Shown: positions 24,151-32,123 of the stretch, piece by piece
Numbering within the stretch: position 1 is the first letter of the stretch
Layout of the letters: each line of letters starts with the position of its first letter
NCBI RefSeq assembly: GCF_001431625.1
Contig: NZ_LLXT01000113.1
Location: 1 to 36,868 of the forward strand
Length of the DNA stretch: 36,868 nt
Direction: 5' to 3'
Origin: Stenotrophomonas geniculata ATCC 19374 = JCM 13324
Lineage (GTDB): Bacteria > Pseudomonadota > Gammaproteobacteria > Xanthomonadales > Xanthomonadaceae
Made by a program: the position numbers and the translations under genes
The notes under the pieces: model-generated
Told to the model about the DNA's origin: nothing
Seen by the model: the letters and a program-made list of their open reading frames with translations, nothing else
The model's database searches: none

Positions 24151-24306
24151 ATGAAAAACCAGCAGAACCGTCATCCCGGCAAGGAACCGCAGGGCCGCAA
24201 CCCGCAGCAGCAACAGCAGCAACAACAGCAGCAGATGGAGCCGCAGCCGCACAAGGGCGGCAAGCAGCAGGAACAGCGCTCGCAGAAGCATCCGCAGCAG
24301 CGCTGA
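24151..24306 (+). CDS. Poly-glutamine small protein, 51 residues
   Basis: A short, very hydrophilic protein made largely of Gln, Pro, Lys, His and Arg, with an uninterrupted run of ten glutamines encoded by mixed CAG and CAA codons at about 24207-24236. The preferred start at 24151 gives MKNQQNRHPGKEPQGRN; an in-frame ATG at 24124 would add nine residues. Neither start has a strong ribosome site. It may be a disordered basic protein, or a non-coding triplet repeat that happens to be open. Confidence is limited by the repetitive composition. Confidence 0.5.
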   Translation: MKNQQNRHPGKEPQGRNPQQQQQQQQQQMEPQPHKGGKQQEQRSQKHPQQR

Positions 24307-24315
24307 CGGACTCCG

Positions 24316-24348
24316 GGGGTCGGATCCCGCACCGCGGGCTCTGACCCC
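24316..24348. repeat. GGGGTCAGA palindrome, copy 2 (imperfect)
   Basis: GGGGTCGGATCCCGC (24316-24330) pairs with GCGGGCTCTGACCCC (24334-24348) with two mismatches. It lies between the polyQ gene and the converging Lrp gene. Confidence 0.7.
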
Positions 24349-24362
24349 ATCCTGCGAGCGCC

Positions 24363-24842
24363 TCAATCCGGAATCGGCAGGCTCAGCGTTTCCTTCACTT
24401 CTTCCATCACGATGTAGCTCTTCGACTCACGTACATGCGGCAGCGTCAGCAACGTGCTGCCGAGCAGCTTGCGGTAGGAGGCCATTTCGCTGATCCGCGC
24501 CTTCAGCAGGTAATCGAAGTCGCCCGATACCAGGTGGCACTCCAGCACGTTGGGCAGCTTCAGCGCCGCGCGCCGGAACTCCTCGAAGATGTCGCCGGAC
24601 TTGTAGGCCAGGCTGATCTCCACGAACACCAGCAGGCTGGCCTTCACCGCGGCCGGGTCGAGGTGGGCGTGGTAGCCGGTGATCACCCCTTCGCGCTCGA
24701 GCCTGCGTACACGCTCAGTGCATGGCGTGGTCGACAGGCCGACCCGCTCGCCCAGTTCGGTGAAGGAGATGCGGCCCTCGGCCTGCAGGATGCGCAGGAT
24801 CTTGCGGTCGATCTTGTCCAGTTCGCGGGTACGGGTGGCCAT
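24363..24842 (-). CDS. Lrp/AsnC-family regulator of the dad operon (DadR-like)
   Basis: A 159-residue Lrp-type regulator. The HTH lies at about 26-55 (ISFTELGERVGLSTTPCTER) and the C-terminal RAM effector domain at about 70-150 (LLVFVEISLAYKSGDIFEEF, LECHLVSGDFDYLLKARI). ATG 24842 is preceded by AAGG. It is divergent from dadA-alr, the arrangement known for DadR in Pseudomonas, where alanine promotes activation of dadAX. Nested dyads lie in the shared gap. Calling it DadR-like rests on position and family, not on a diagnostic residue. Confidence 0.88.
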   Translation of the reverse strand: MATRTRELDKIDRKILRILQAEGRISFTELGERVGLSTTPCTERVRRLEREGVITGYHAHLDPAAVKASLLVFVEISLAYKSGDIFEEFRRAALKLPNVLECHLVSGDFDYLLKARISEMASYRKLLGSTLLTLPHVRESKSYIVMEEVKETLSLPIPD

Positions 24843-24853
24843 GGCCGTCAACC

Positions 24854-24939
24854 TTGGGGAATGAATTGCAGGAGAACATCCTGCCGGTTGATTTCAAAAC
24901 AGGCAAATCAACTGGTAATGGCTGTCTATACTTCCCCAA
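24854..24939. promoter_or_regulatory. Nested dyads and -10 in the dadR-dadA gap
   Basis: An inner dyad CCGGTTGATTT (24884-24894) and AAATCAACTGG (24905-24915) matches at 10 of 11 positions. An outer dyad TTGGGGAA (24854-24861) and TTCCCCAA (24932-24939) is perfect and almost shares its centre. TATACT at 24927-24932 is a good -10 for dadA with no matching -35, as expected for an activated promoter. Confidence 0.6.
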
Positions 24940-24991
24940 TTATGGTCCCGGCACGCTCCAGTGCAGGGAATGATCGGGTTGGAGAAGTCCC

Positions 24992-26296
24992 ATGCGAGTC
25001 CTAGTTCTCGGCAGCGGCGTGATCGGCACCACCAGTGCCTGGTACCTGCGACAGGCCGGGTTTGAAGTCACGGTCATCGACCGTCAGCCCGGCCCGGCGC
25101 TGGAAACCAGCTTCGCCAATGCCGGCCAGCTGTCGTTCGGCTACACCTCGCCGTGGGCGGCCCCGGGCGTGCCGAAGAAGGCCATCGGCTGGCTGTTCGA
25201 GAAGCACGCGCCGCTGGCGATCAAGCCGGGCATGGACCTGGCCCAGTACCGTTGGCTGTGGCAGATGCTGCGCAACTGCACCCATGAGCGCTACGCGATC
25301 AACAAGGCGCGCATGGTGCGCATGTCCGAGTACAGCCGCGACTGCCTGAACGAGCTGCGTGCGCAGATCGGCATCGAATTCGAAGGCCGCGACCTGGGCA
25401 CCACCCAGCTGTTCCGTACCCAGCAGCAGCTGGATGCCTCGGCGCAGGACATCGAGATCCTGGCCCAGTACGGCGTGCCGTACGAGGTGCTGGACCGCGC
25501 CGGCATCATCCAGGCCGAACCGGCCCTGGCCCACGTCGATGGCCTGGTCGGCGCGCTGCGCCTGCCGCGTGACCAGACCGGCGACTGCCAGCTGTTCACC
25601 CGCCGCCTGGCGCAGATGTGCGTGGATGCCGGTGTCGAGTTCCGCTTCGACCAGGACATCACCGGCCTGGAGTTCAATGGCGACCGCATCACCGGCGTGC
25701 GCATCGACGGCAAGCTGGAAACCGCCGACCGCTTCGTGGTCGCGCTCGGCAGCTATTCGCCGGCGCTGGTCGCATCGCTGGGCATGCGCCTGCCGGTGTA
25801 CCCGCTGAAGGGCTACTCACTGACCCTGCCGATCACCGACCCGGCGATGGCGCCGACCTCGACCATTCTCGACGAGAGCTACAAGGTGGCGGTGACCCGC
25901 TTCGACGACCGTATCCGCGTCGGTGGCATGGCCGAAGTGGCCGGCTTCGACCTGTCGCTGTCGCAGCGCCGCCGCGAAACCCTGGAGCTGGTGGTCAGCG
26001 ATCTCTACCCGAAGGGTGGCGACCTGTCGCGTGCGCAGTTCTGGACCGGCCTGCGCCCGGCCACGCCGGACGGTACGCCGGTGATCGGCGCCACGCCGTT
26101 CCGCAACCTGTACCTCAACACCGGCCACGGCACGCTGGGCTGGACCATGGCCTGCGGCTCGGGTCGCTACCTGGCCGACCTGATGAGCGCGCGCCAGCCG
26201 CAGATCAGCACCGAAGGCCTGGATATTTTCCGCTACGGCCAGTACGGTCACGCGCCGCAACAAGAGAACCGCACATGCGTCCTGCCCGCGCGCTGA
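24992..26296 (+). CDS. dadA: D-amino acid dehydrogenase
   Basis: A 434-residue FAD enzyme that oxidises D-alanine and other D-amino acids to keto acids and ammonia, passing electrons to the respiratory chain at the inner membrane. The N-terminal dinucleotide site is G7-S-G9-V-I-G12 with the typical start [19 protein letters not shown]. Conserved DadA segments [36 protein letters not shown] and [16 protein letters not shown] are present. GGAGAAG precedes the ATG. It overlaps alr by 22 bases, so the racemase and dehydrogenase are coupled: L-alanine is racemised and the D form oxidised to pyruvate. Confidence 0.96.
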   Translation: MRVLVLGSGVIGTTSAWYLRQAGFEVTVIDRQPGPALETSFANAGQLSFGYTSPWAAPGVPKKAIGWLFEKHAPLAIKPGMDLAQYRWLWQMLRNCTHERYAINKARMVRMSEYSRDCLNELRAQIGIEFEGRDLGTTQLFRTQQQLDASAQDIEILAQYGVPYEVLDRAGIIQAEPALAHVDGLVGALRLPRDQTGDCQLFTRRLAQMCVDAGVEFRFDQDITGLEFNGDRITGVRIDGKLETADRFVVALGSYSPALVASLGMRLPVYPLKGYSLTLPITDPAMAPTSTILDESYKVAVTRFDDRIRVGGMAEVAGFDLSLSQRRRETLELVVSDLYPKGGDLSRAQFWTGLRPATPDGTPVIGATPFRNLYLNTGHGTLGWTMACGSGRYLADLMSARQPQISTEGLDIFRYGQYGHAPQQENRTCVLPAR

Positions 26297-27342
26297 TCGA
26301 TCTGGGCGCCCTGCGCAGCAACTACCGGCTCGCCCGTGAACTGGGCGGTGGCAAGGCCCTGGCGATCATCAAGGCCGATGCCTATGGGCATGGCGCGGTG
26401 CGCTGTGCGCAGGCGCTGGAAAGTGAGGCTGATGGTTTCGGCGTGGCTACCATCGAAGAGGCACTGGAGCTGCGCCAGGCCGGCATCCGTGCGCCGATCC
26501 TGCTGCTGGAAGGCATCTTCGAGCCCAGCGACATGGCGCTGGTGGCCGAGCATGACTTCTGGTTCGCCGTCGGTTCGCCGTGGCAACTGGAGGCCGTTGC
26601 TGCCTACGACAGCCCGCGCCCGTTGACGGTGTGGCTGAAGCTGGACAGTGGCATGCATCGCCTTGGCCTGGACGTGGACAGCTTCCGTGCCGCGCATGCA
26701 CGCCTGTCGGCGCTGCCGCAGGTCGAGCGCATCGTGCTGATGACCCACCTGGCGCGCGCCGATGAGCTGGACAGCGAACGCACCCACGAACAGGCCGCGA
26801 CCTTCGCGCGGGCCATCGACGGCCTGGACGGCGAGACCAGCGTGTGCAACTCGCCGGCGCTGCTGGGCTGGCCGGATGTACGCAGCGACTGGGTGCGCCC
26901 GGGCCTGATGCTGTATGGCGCCAATCCGCTGCCGGACAACACGGCACTGACCGAGCGCCTGCGCCCGGTGATGACGATGCAGTCGAAGGTGATCGCCGAG
27001 CGCTGGATCGAGGCGGGTGAGCCGGTGGGTTATGGCGCACGCTTCGTGGCCAAGGCACGCACCCGCGTGGGTGTGGTCGCGCTCGGCTATGCCGACGGTT
27101 ATCCGCAGTTCGCCCCGAATGGCACCCCGGTGCTGATCGACGGCCAGCCCGGTGCGCTGATCGGGCGCGTGTCGATGGACATGCTGACGGTGGACCTGAC
27201 CGCGCATGCCCAGGCCGGCATCGGCAGCGTGGTGGAACTGTGGGGCAGCGCACCGACGCTGTCCGAACTGGCGCCGCGCTGTGGCGTGAGTGCGTACCAG
27301 CTGCCGTGCGCGGTCAAGCGCGTGGCCAAGGTATACGTGTAG
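26275..27342 (+). CDS. alr: Alanine racemase, catabolic type
   Basis: A 355-residue fold-type III PLP enzyme that interconverts L- and D-alanine. The PLP lysine is K33 in [11 protein letters not shown], and the second catalytic base is Y253 in GYGARF. Other family segments are [18 protein letters not shown] and [12 protein letters not shown]. Its place inside the dadA 3' end makes it the catabolic DadX-type racemase that feeds DadA. Because it also supplies D-alanine for peptidoglycan, it may be the only racemase. Its TAG stop is part of a SMAG GTAG. Confidence 0.95.
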   Translation: MRPARALIDLGALRSNYRLARELGGGKALAIIKADAYGHGAVRCAQALESEADGFGVATIEEALELRQAGIRAPILLLEGIFEPSDMALVAEHDFWFAVGSPWQLEAVAAYDSPRPLTVWLKLDSGMHRLGLDVDSFRAAHARLSALPQVERIVLMTHLARADELDSERTHEQAATFARAIDGLDGETSVCNSPALLGWPDVRSDWVRPGLMLYGANPLPDNTALTERLRPVMTMQSKVIAERWIEAGEPVGYGARFVAKARTRVGVVALGYADGYPQFAPNGTPVLIDGQPGALIGRVSMDMLTVDLTAHAQAGIGSVVELWGSAPTLSELAPRCGVSAYQLPCAVKRVAKVYV

Positions 27343-27423
27343 AGCCGAGCCCACGCTCGGCTTCGGTAGCGGCCGACCTTGGTCGGCGCCGTGTAATGCG
27401 TGTCGACCAAGGTCGACACCTAC
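27339..27423. repeat. Three SMAG/REP-like elements after alr
   Basis: GTAG 27339-27342, which contains the alr stop, plus AGCCGAGC/GCTCGGCT (27343-27362). Then GTAG 27366-27369 plus GCCGACC/GGTCGGC (27372-27387). Then GTGTCGACC/GGTCGACAC (27400-27419) ending in CTAC (27420-27423). Confidence 0.85.
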
Positions 27424-27431
27424 CGAGTGGC

Positions 27432-27995
27432 CTAACGCGCAGCGGTGGCCTGGCTGGCCAGCTGGCGCTTCACCCAGTCATCGATCAGGCGCTTCTCGTA
27501 GCGCAGCGGATCACTGTCGCTCTTCAGCCCCAGGTTGTGCAGGTAGCCCGTATCACTGAGGCGCGCATCGCCCTCGCTGACGATACGGCCGCTGGCGTCC
27601 TTCAACGTGTACTGCAGGCTGATCCGCGGCGGGTAGATGTCGCGCATGATCCGGATGTCGCGGCCACGCGGGCCGTGCCACGGCTCGTAGTCACCGGCAC
27701 GCTTGATGTCCACCAGGGTCACATCGAGGGTCTGCCCAGGCTGCAGCGGCTTGGCAGCGGTGGTCTGCAGGTAGCGGGCCAGCTGCTGTACCCAGTCACC
27801 GCGTTCGGCCTCGAAGCGGTTGGTGCTCTGGCGGATCTCGGTGAATTTGGCCGGATCCTCCCATTTCACGCTGACCGGGCCATCGGCCTGCAACGCGCGC
27901 GGCGCGTCCGCATCGGTCACGGTGCGCGGTGCAGCGTTGGCGCCGCCCGCCACCAGGGCGCCTGCCAGCAGGGCAATCGCGAGTGAGCGTTTCAT
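27432..27995 (-). CDS. DUF3016-family exported protein
   Basis: A 187-residue protein with a signal peptide (MKRSLAIALLAGALVAGGANA) and the DUF3016 pattern: VSVKWEDPAKFTEIR, LDVTLVDIKRAGDYEPW, RDIRIMRDIYPPRISLQYTL and a C-terminal LRYEKRLIDDWVKRQL. The family is periplasmic and uncharacterised. AGGAGA lies eight bases before the ATG. A 7-bp hairpin, CGTCCCC/GGGGACG (28008-28026), sits directly upstream of that ribosome site and could influence its translation. Confidence 0.87.
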   Translation of the reverse strand: MKRSLAIALLAGALVAGGANAAPRTVTDADAPRALQADGPVSVKWEDPAKFTEIRQSTNRFEAERGDWVQQLARYLQTTAAKPLQPGQTLDVTLVDIKRAGDYEPWHGPRGRDIRIMRDIYPPRISLQYTLKDASGRIVSEGDARLSDTGYLHNLGLKSDSDPLRYEKRLIDDWVKRQLASQATAAR

Positions 27996-28031
27996 GACGG
28001 TCTCCTGCGTCCCCGCGCTGGGGACGATGTT

Positions 28032-28052
28032 GATCACAGATCGAGTGTGATC
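28032..28052. promoter_or_regulatory. Perfect dyad GATCACA-N7-TGTGATC
   Basis: The arms at 28032-28038 and 28046-28052 lie in the 246-base gap between the DUF3016 gene and the hybrid kinase, and may be an operator. Its half-sites point the opposite way to a standard CRP/Clp site (TGTGA-N6-TCACA), so it is not assigned to Clp. Confidence 0.4.
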
Positions 28053-28241
28053 CTGTGGCCGGGCCACCGCAATGGCCGATTGCGTCGTGCGCAAGGGTGG
28101 TTGCCGCCAATTCATCGACGTCAACCATGACTGACGGCGCTTGACGCTGTGAATACGCGCTTTGGAAGATGCTGTGCTTCCAATCCGGCCTGCACAGACG
28201 CCCCTTAGTCCACACTGCCGCCCCTCGTGGAGCGCCCACCG

Positions 28242-30230
28242 ATGATGGTGCCAGCGCCCGAACCCGACCTGCATCATGGCGTGCTTGAGCGCATCAACGC
28301 TGGTTTCTGCGTGATCCAGGTGCTGTTCGAGGGCGATCGCGCGGTGGACTACCGTTTCATCGAGGTCAACGATGCGTTCGAGCGCCACACCGGCCTGAAG
28401 GACGCGCGTGGCCAGCGCATGACGGTGCTGGAACCGGGCCACGAGCAGGACTGGTTCCGCATCTACGGCGAGGTCGCGCGCAGTGGCCGCCCCGCCCAGT
28501 TCGAGATGGAAGCGCGTGCGCTGGGCCGCTCGTTCGCGGTTGATGCGGTGCGCGTGGGCCGTCCGGGCGAAGACAAGGTCGGCATCCTGTTCTTCGACAT
28601 CACCGCACGCAAGCAGATGGAAGTGGAGCTGGGCGAAAGCGAAGCCCGCTTCAGCGCACTGGCCGACGGCCTGCCGATGCCGGTGTGGGTGCTCGACGAG
28701 CGCGGCCATGCCCGTTTCGTCAACAGCGCTTTCAGTGAGTTCTTTGGCGGTGACGAAACACGCGTGCCGGAAGATGTCTGGCGCGGCCTGGTGCATCCGG
28801 ACGATGCATCGGTGTTCGAGTACGAACTGCAGGAAGCACTGAAGGCGCAGCGGTCGATGCATGCGCTGGTGCGGGCCCGACGCGCCGATGGCGAGTGGCG
28901 TTGGCTGGAGATGAATGCACGCCCGCGTTTCTCACGGATGGGCCGCTTCATCGGCCTGGCCGGCAGCAGCCCGGACGTGACCGAACGCCGCGAGATCGAG
29001 CTGGCCCGCGAGGAGCTTCTGCAGTCCGAGCGTGCCGCGCGCAGTGCCGCCGAGAACATGGCGCGGTTGAAGGACGAGTTCCTGGCCACGCTGTCGCACG
29101 AGCTGCGCACGCCGCTGACCACCATCCTCGGTTGGAGCGAGCTGCTGCTGCAGCGCGTGGACAACACCAGCCCGCTGTACAAGGGCCTGAATGTGATCGC
29201 CAACAGCGCCGGTGCGCAGAAGCGGCTGATCTCGGACATGCTCGACCTCAGCAGCATGCTGCTGGGCAAGGTGCAGCTGGAGGTGGAGATACTGGACCTG
29301 CGCGATCTGCTGGGCGAAGCCATCGGTGCGCAGGAACTGGTCGCCGAAGGCAAGGCGCTGGACGTGAGTCTGCTGCTGCCGGAGCAGCCCAGCCTGGTGC
29401 TGGGCGATGCCACCCGCCTGCAGCAGGTGTTCTGGAACCTGCTGTCGAACGCGATCAAGTTCACCCCGGCCGAAGGCCGCATCGACGTGCAACTGCAGGC
29501 CGACGGCAACCACTGGGTGATCACGGTGCGCGATACCGGTGATGGCATCGCACCGGAGTTCCTCAACCATCTGTTCAGCCGCTTCCGCCAGGCCGATGGC
29601 ACCACCACCCGACGCCATGGCGGCCTCGGCCTGGGCCTGGCGATCGTGCAGCAGCTGGTCGAACTGCATGGCGGTACCGTCACCGCCGCCAGCGAAGGCC
29701 ATGGCCACGGCGCCACCTTCACCGTGCGCCTGCCGCAGCACATTCCCGATGCCGAGCGACGCCCGCTGCGCGAAGTGATCAGCGGGCCGATCCTGGAGCC
29801 GGTGATCGTCGAACCGTACCCGCTGCGTGGCATGCATGTGCTGGCGGTGGAAGACCAGCCGGAAGTGCTGGAGTACCTGCGGCGCATGCTGGAAGAGCAG
29901 GGCGCGAGTGTGTCGGCCGCCAGCTCGGCCGGTGAAGCGCTGGCGTTGCTGGCCGATACCGGGCACCTGCAGTACCACGTGATGCTGACCGACATCGGCA
30001 TGCCGGGCATGGATGGCTATGGTCTGGTGCGCACGCTGCGCGAGGACATGGGCGTGGATGCGATGACCCTGCCGGCGGTTGCCGTGACCGCGCTGGCACG
30101 CGCCGATGACCGGCGCCGAGCGCTGGCGTCAGGCTTCCAGGAACATGTCGCCAAACCGTACTCGGTGGCACAGCTGGTGGCTGCGGTACGCAAGGTGCAG
30201 GTGCCACGCGCGGACAGCGCGCTGCACTGA
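28242..30230 (+). CDS. Hybrid sensor histidine kinase (PAS-PAS-HisKA-HATPase-REC)
   Basis: A 662-residue cytoplasmic kinase with no membrane span. ATG 28242 is chosen for GGAG upstream; a GTG at 28227 is an alternative. Two PAS domains occupy about 10-130 (VIQVLFEGDRAVDYRFIEVN) and 135-260 (PVWVLDERGHARFVNSAFSE). The HisKA box FLATLSHELRTPLTT holds H286. HATPase boxes are WNLLSNAIKFTP, VRDTGDGIAPEF and GGLGLGLAIVQQL. The C-terminal receiver carries D584 (LTDIGMPGMDG) and the Lys in HVAKPYS. No separate response regulator or output gene lies beside it, so the phosphate may go to an Hpt protein elsewhere or the receiver may act as a brake. Confidence 0.93.
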   Translation: MMVPAPEPDLHHGVLERINAGFCVIQVLFEGDRAVDYRFIEVNDAFERHTGLKDARGQRMTVLEPGHEQDWFRIYGEVARSGRPAQFEMEARALGRSFAVDAVRVGRPGEDKVGILFFDITARKQMEVELGESEARFSALADGLPMPVWVLDERGHARFVNSAFSEFFGGDETRVPEDVWRGLVHPDDASVFEYELQEALKAQRSMHALVRARRADGEWRWLEMNARPRFSRMGRFIGLAGSSPDVTERREIELAREELLQSERAARSAAENMARLKDEFLATLSHELRTPLTTILGWSELLLQRVDNTSPLYKGLNVIANSAGAQKRLISDMLDLSSMLLGKVQLEVEILDLRDLLGEAIGAQELVAEGKALDVSLLLPEQPSLVLGDATRLQQVFWNLLSNAIKFTPAEGRIDVQLQADGNHWVITVRDTGDGIAPEFLNHLFSRFRQADGTTTRRHGGLGLGLAIVQQLVELHGGTVTAASEGHGHGATFTVRLPQHIPDAERRPLREVISGPILEPVIVEPYPLRGMHVLAVEDQPEVLEYLRRMLEEQGASVSAASSAGEALALLADTGHLQYHVMLTDIGMPGMDGYGLVRTLREDMGVDAMTLPAVAVTALARADDRRRALASGFQEHVAKPYSVAQLVAAVRKVQVPRADSALH

Positions 30231-30273
30231 GCATTCACGGCCGATCGGCGACCCTGCACGCAGGAGGTCGCCG

Positions 30274-30567
30274 ATGTCCCGTATAGCTCCCCGCATCCAT
30301 ACCGATCCGGCGCAGATCGCGCGCCTGGAAGCCCTGTTGCCGCAGCTGGAAGGCGAAACGCAGGTGCAGCTGACCCTGCACGATGGTCGCCGCCTGCTCG
30401 GCACCGTGGCGGTGAAACCGACCGTGCAGCAGTACCGCAACGACGCCGGCGACGAAGGCAGCAACGGCCAGTTGCGCCTGGATGACTACGACACGCCGGT
30501 GCAGCAGCACCATGTGTGGCTGGACGAGATCGCCAGCGTCAACCGTCTGCCACCCAGGGCGCCTTGA
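30274..30567 (+). CDS. DUF3247-family Sm-like protein
   Basis: A 97-residue protein with a strong ribosome site (CAGGAGG six bases upstream). Its middle, VQLTLHDGRRLLGTVAVKPT, then a variable loop with QQYRNDAGDEGSNGQ, and HHVWLDEIASVNRL at the end give the strand order of an Sm-type barrel. I recall that a Xanthomonas member was described as Sm-like. RNA binding is therefore possible, but Hfq's own RNA-binding signatures are absent. It follows the hybrid kinase by 43 bases on the same strand and may share its transcript. Confidence 0.8.
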   Translation: MSRIAPRIHTDPAQIARLEALLPQLEGETQVQLTLHDGRRLLGTVAVKPTVQQYRNDAGDEGSNGQLRLDDYDTPVQQHHVWLDEIASVNRLPPRAP

Positions 30568-30573
30568 TCGGAT

Positions 30574-30630
30574 GTAGAGCCGAGCCCACGCTCGGCTGCG
30601 CCGTCGCCCGAGCGTGGGCTCGGGCGCTAC
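30574..30630. repeat. Inverted SMAG dimer
   Basis: GTAG 30574-30577 with AGCCGAGC/GCTCGGCT (30578-30597) faces GCCCGAGC/GCTCGGGC (30606-30625) ending in CTAC (30627-30630). The two share a 14-base inverted match, GAGCCCACGCTCGG, and fill the space between converging genes. Confidence 0.82.
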
Positions 30631-30637
30631 CGGTGTG

Positions 30638-30901
30638 TCAGTGCTCGAACAAGGTCGGTGTCGCCTCGAACCGGCGCGCATAGGCGCGTTCTTCCGCCAC
30701 CCGGGCCACCTCGTCATCGGCCAGGTCCGGTGCGCCGTACACCGCATAGGCCACGCTGCCGTCGGCGCCATGACCGACCTGGTGCAGCCGATAGCGCGAG
30801 TGGCCGCCGCCGGTGTCCTCGGGGTAATGCACGGGCGGATGGCTGCCTTCCAGGTCCATTTCACTGTTGTCGACCACGCCACCGACGAACAAGGCTCGCA
30901 T
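30638..30901 (-). CDS. Small conserved-looking protein, 87 residues, family not recognised
   Basis: ATG 30901 is preceded by CAGGAGA at good spacing, which supports a real gene. The sequence has a short hydrophobic start (MRALFVGGVVDNSEMDLEG), a His/Gly-rich middle (PPVHYPEDTGGGHSRYRLHQ), a beta-like SVAYAVYGAPDL and an acidic-basic helix DDEVARVAEERAYARRFEA. No membrane span or catalytic motif is evident. The HYP...GGGHSRYRLH segment could bind metal, which is only a guess. It converges with the DUF3247 gene and is divergent from the rsmC-like gene. Confidence 0.7.
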   Translation of the reverse strand: MRALFVGGVVDNSEMDLEGSHPPVHYPEDTGGGHSRYRLHQVGHGADGSVAYAVYGAPDLADDEVARVAEERAYARRFEATPTLFEH

Positions 30902-31020
30902 GCAGGTTCTCCTGGGTTTCCGGGGGAGCCTCTACCCTGAACGTTTCAATGTTGCTGGCAGATCAAGGCCCCGTTCGGGTTTCGCAAAGCGGCATACCGG
31001 GGCCGGTCCGGCCAAGCCGG

Positions 31021-31026
31021 TACAAT
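31021..31026 (+). promoter_or_regulatory. Candidate -10 of the rsmC-like operon
   Basis: TACAAT lies 33 bases before the start codon in otherwise GC-rich DNA. No -35 is recognisable at 16-18 bases upstream. Confidence 0.35.
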
Positions 31027-31058
31027 GGACGGCCCTCACGCTTGAAGTACCCGCGCCG

Positions 31059-32123
31059 ATGGCCTCCAGCGACGACGCCCCCCTGCAGACCCTGTTCCTG
31101 CCGTTCTCCCAAGGCGCCCTGCGCTGGCCGGAGGGCCCGGTGGCCTTCCTGCGTGCCCGCGACGGCTGGCCGCTGCGTGAAGCGGCCGGCAGCCGCGAGG
31201 TCCACTGCGAGCAGAGCTTCGCCCCGTTCGCGCAGCCGCTGCAGCAGGCCGCCGGCTGGACCGTCAGTGGCCAGCTGGATGATGTGGCCGGCAAGGGCCG
31301 TTACCCGCTGGTGCTGGTGCTGCCGCCGCGCCAGCGTGAAGAAGCCCGCGCGCTGTTTGCCCGTGCGCTGGCGCTGGTCGCCGACGGCGGCCGCATCGTT
31401 GCCTGCCAGTCCAACAACGAAGGTGCACGCTCGAGCGAGGGCGACCTCAAGCAACTGACCGGCCTCGGCGGCAGCCTGACCAAGAACCACTGCCGCGTGT
31501 ACTGGACCGCCCCGATGCAGGGCCAGCACGACGCCGACCTGGCCAAGCGCTGGTCGGCACTGGATGCGGTGCGGCCGATCGTCGGCGGCCGTTTCCTCAG
31601 CCGCCCGGGCGTGTTCGCCTGGGACCGCATCGATCCGGCCTCGGCGCTGCTGGCCGAGCACCTGCCGGCCGACCTGGCCGGCCGCGCCGCCGACCTCGGT
31701 GCCGGCTACGGCTACCTGTCGCGCGAGCTGCTGGAGCGCTGCCCGAAGATCACCGCGCTGGACCTGTACGAAGCGGAGCAGCGCGCGTTGGCACTGGCCG
31801 AGCTGAACCTGGCACCGCCGCCGCGTCCGCTGCCGCTGCGCTTCCTGTGGCAGGACGTCACCGCCGGCATCGAGCCGGGCTACGACGTCATCATCAGCAA
31901 TCCGCCATTCCACACGCCCTCGCGCGCCGATCGCCCGGACATCGGCCAGCGCTTCATCGCCGTGGCCGCGCAGGCGCTGCGCCCGGGCGGACGCCTGTAC
32001 GTGGTGGCCAACCGCCACCTGCCGTACGAGTACACGCTCAACGAGAGCTTTGGCGCGGTGCGCGTGATCGCCGAGCGTGATGGCTTCAAGCTGGTGGAAG
32101 CGGTGAAGGGGAAGGGCAAGTGA
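31059..32123 (+). CDS. rsmC: RsmC-like 16S rRNA guanine-N2 methyltransferase
   Basis: A 354-residue class I SAM methyltransferase with the two-domain plan of RsmC: an inactive N-terminal copy (1-180) and a catalytic C-terminal domain. The SAM site is D212-LGAGYGYL and the catalytic N281-P-P-F284 motif typical of N-methylation of exocyclic amines is present (SNPPFHT). RsmC makes m2G1207 in 16S rRNA of the 30S subunit. RlmG is a close relative with 23S specificity, so the symbol is likely rather than proven. The stop overlaps the next start in GTGA, coupling it to an RsuA-type enzyme that also acts on 16S rRNA. Confidence 0.85.
   Translation: MASSDDAPLQTLFLPFSQGALRWPEGPVAFLRARDGWPLREAAGSREVHCEQSFAPFAQPLQQAAGWTVSGQLDDVAGKGRYPLVLVLPPRQREEARALFARALALVADGGRIVACQSNNEGARSSEGDLKQLTGLGGSLTKNHCRVYWTAPMQGQHDADLAKRWSALDAVRPIVGGRFLSRPGVFAWDRIDPASALLAEHLPADLAGRAADLGAGYGYLSRELLERCPKITALDLYEAEQRALALAELNLAPPPRPLPLRFLWQDVTAGIEPGYDVIISNPPFHTPSRADRPDIGQRFIAVAAQALRPGGRLYVVANRHLPYEYTLNESFGAVRVIAERDGFKLVEAVKGKGK

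Noticed and set aside
28032..28052. CRP/Clp binding site
   Set aside because: The half-sites are in the reverse order (TCACA-N7-TGTGA) relative to the CRP/Clp consensus.
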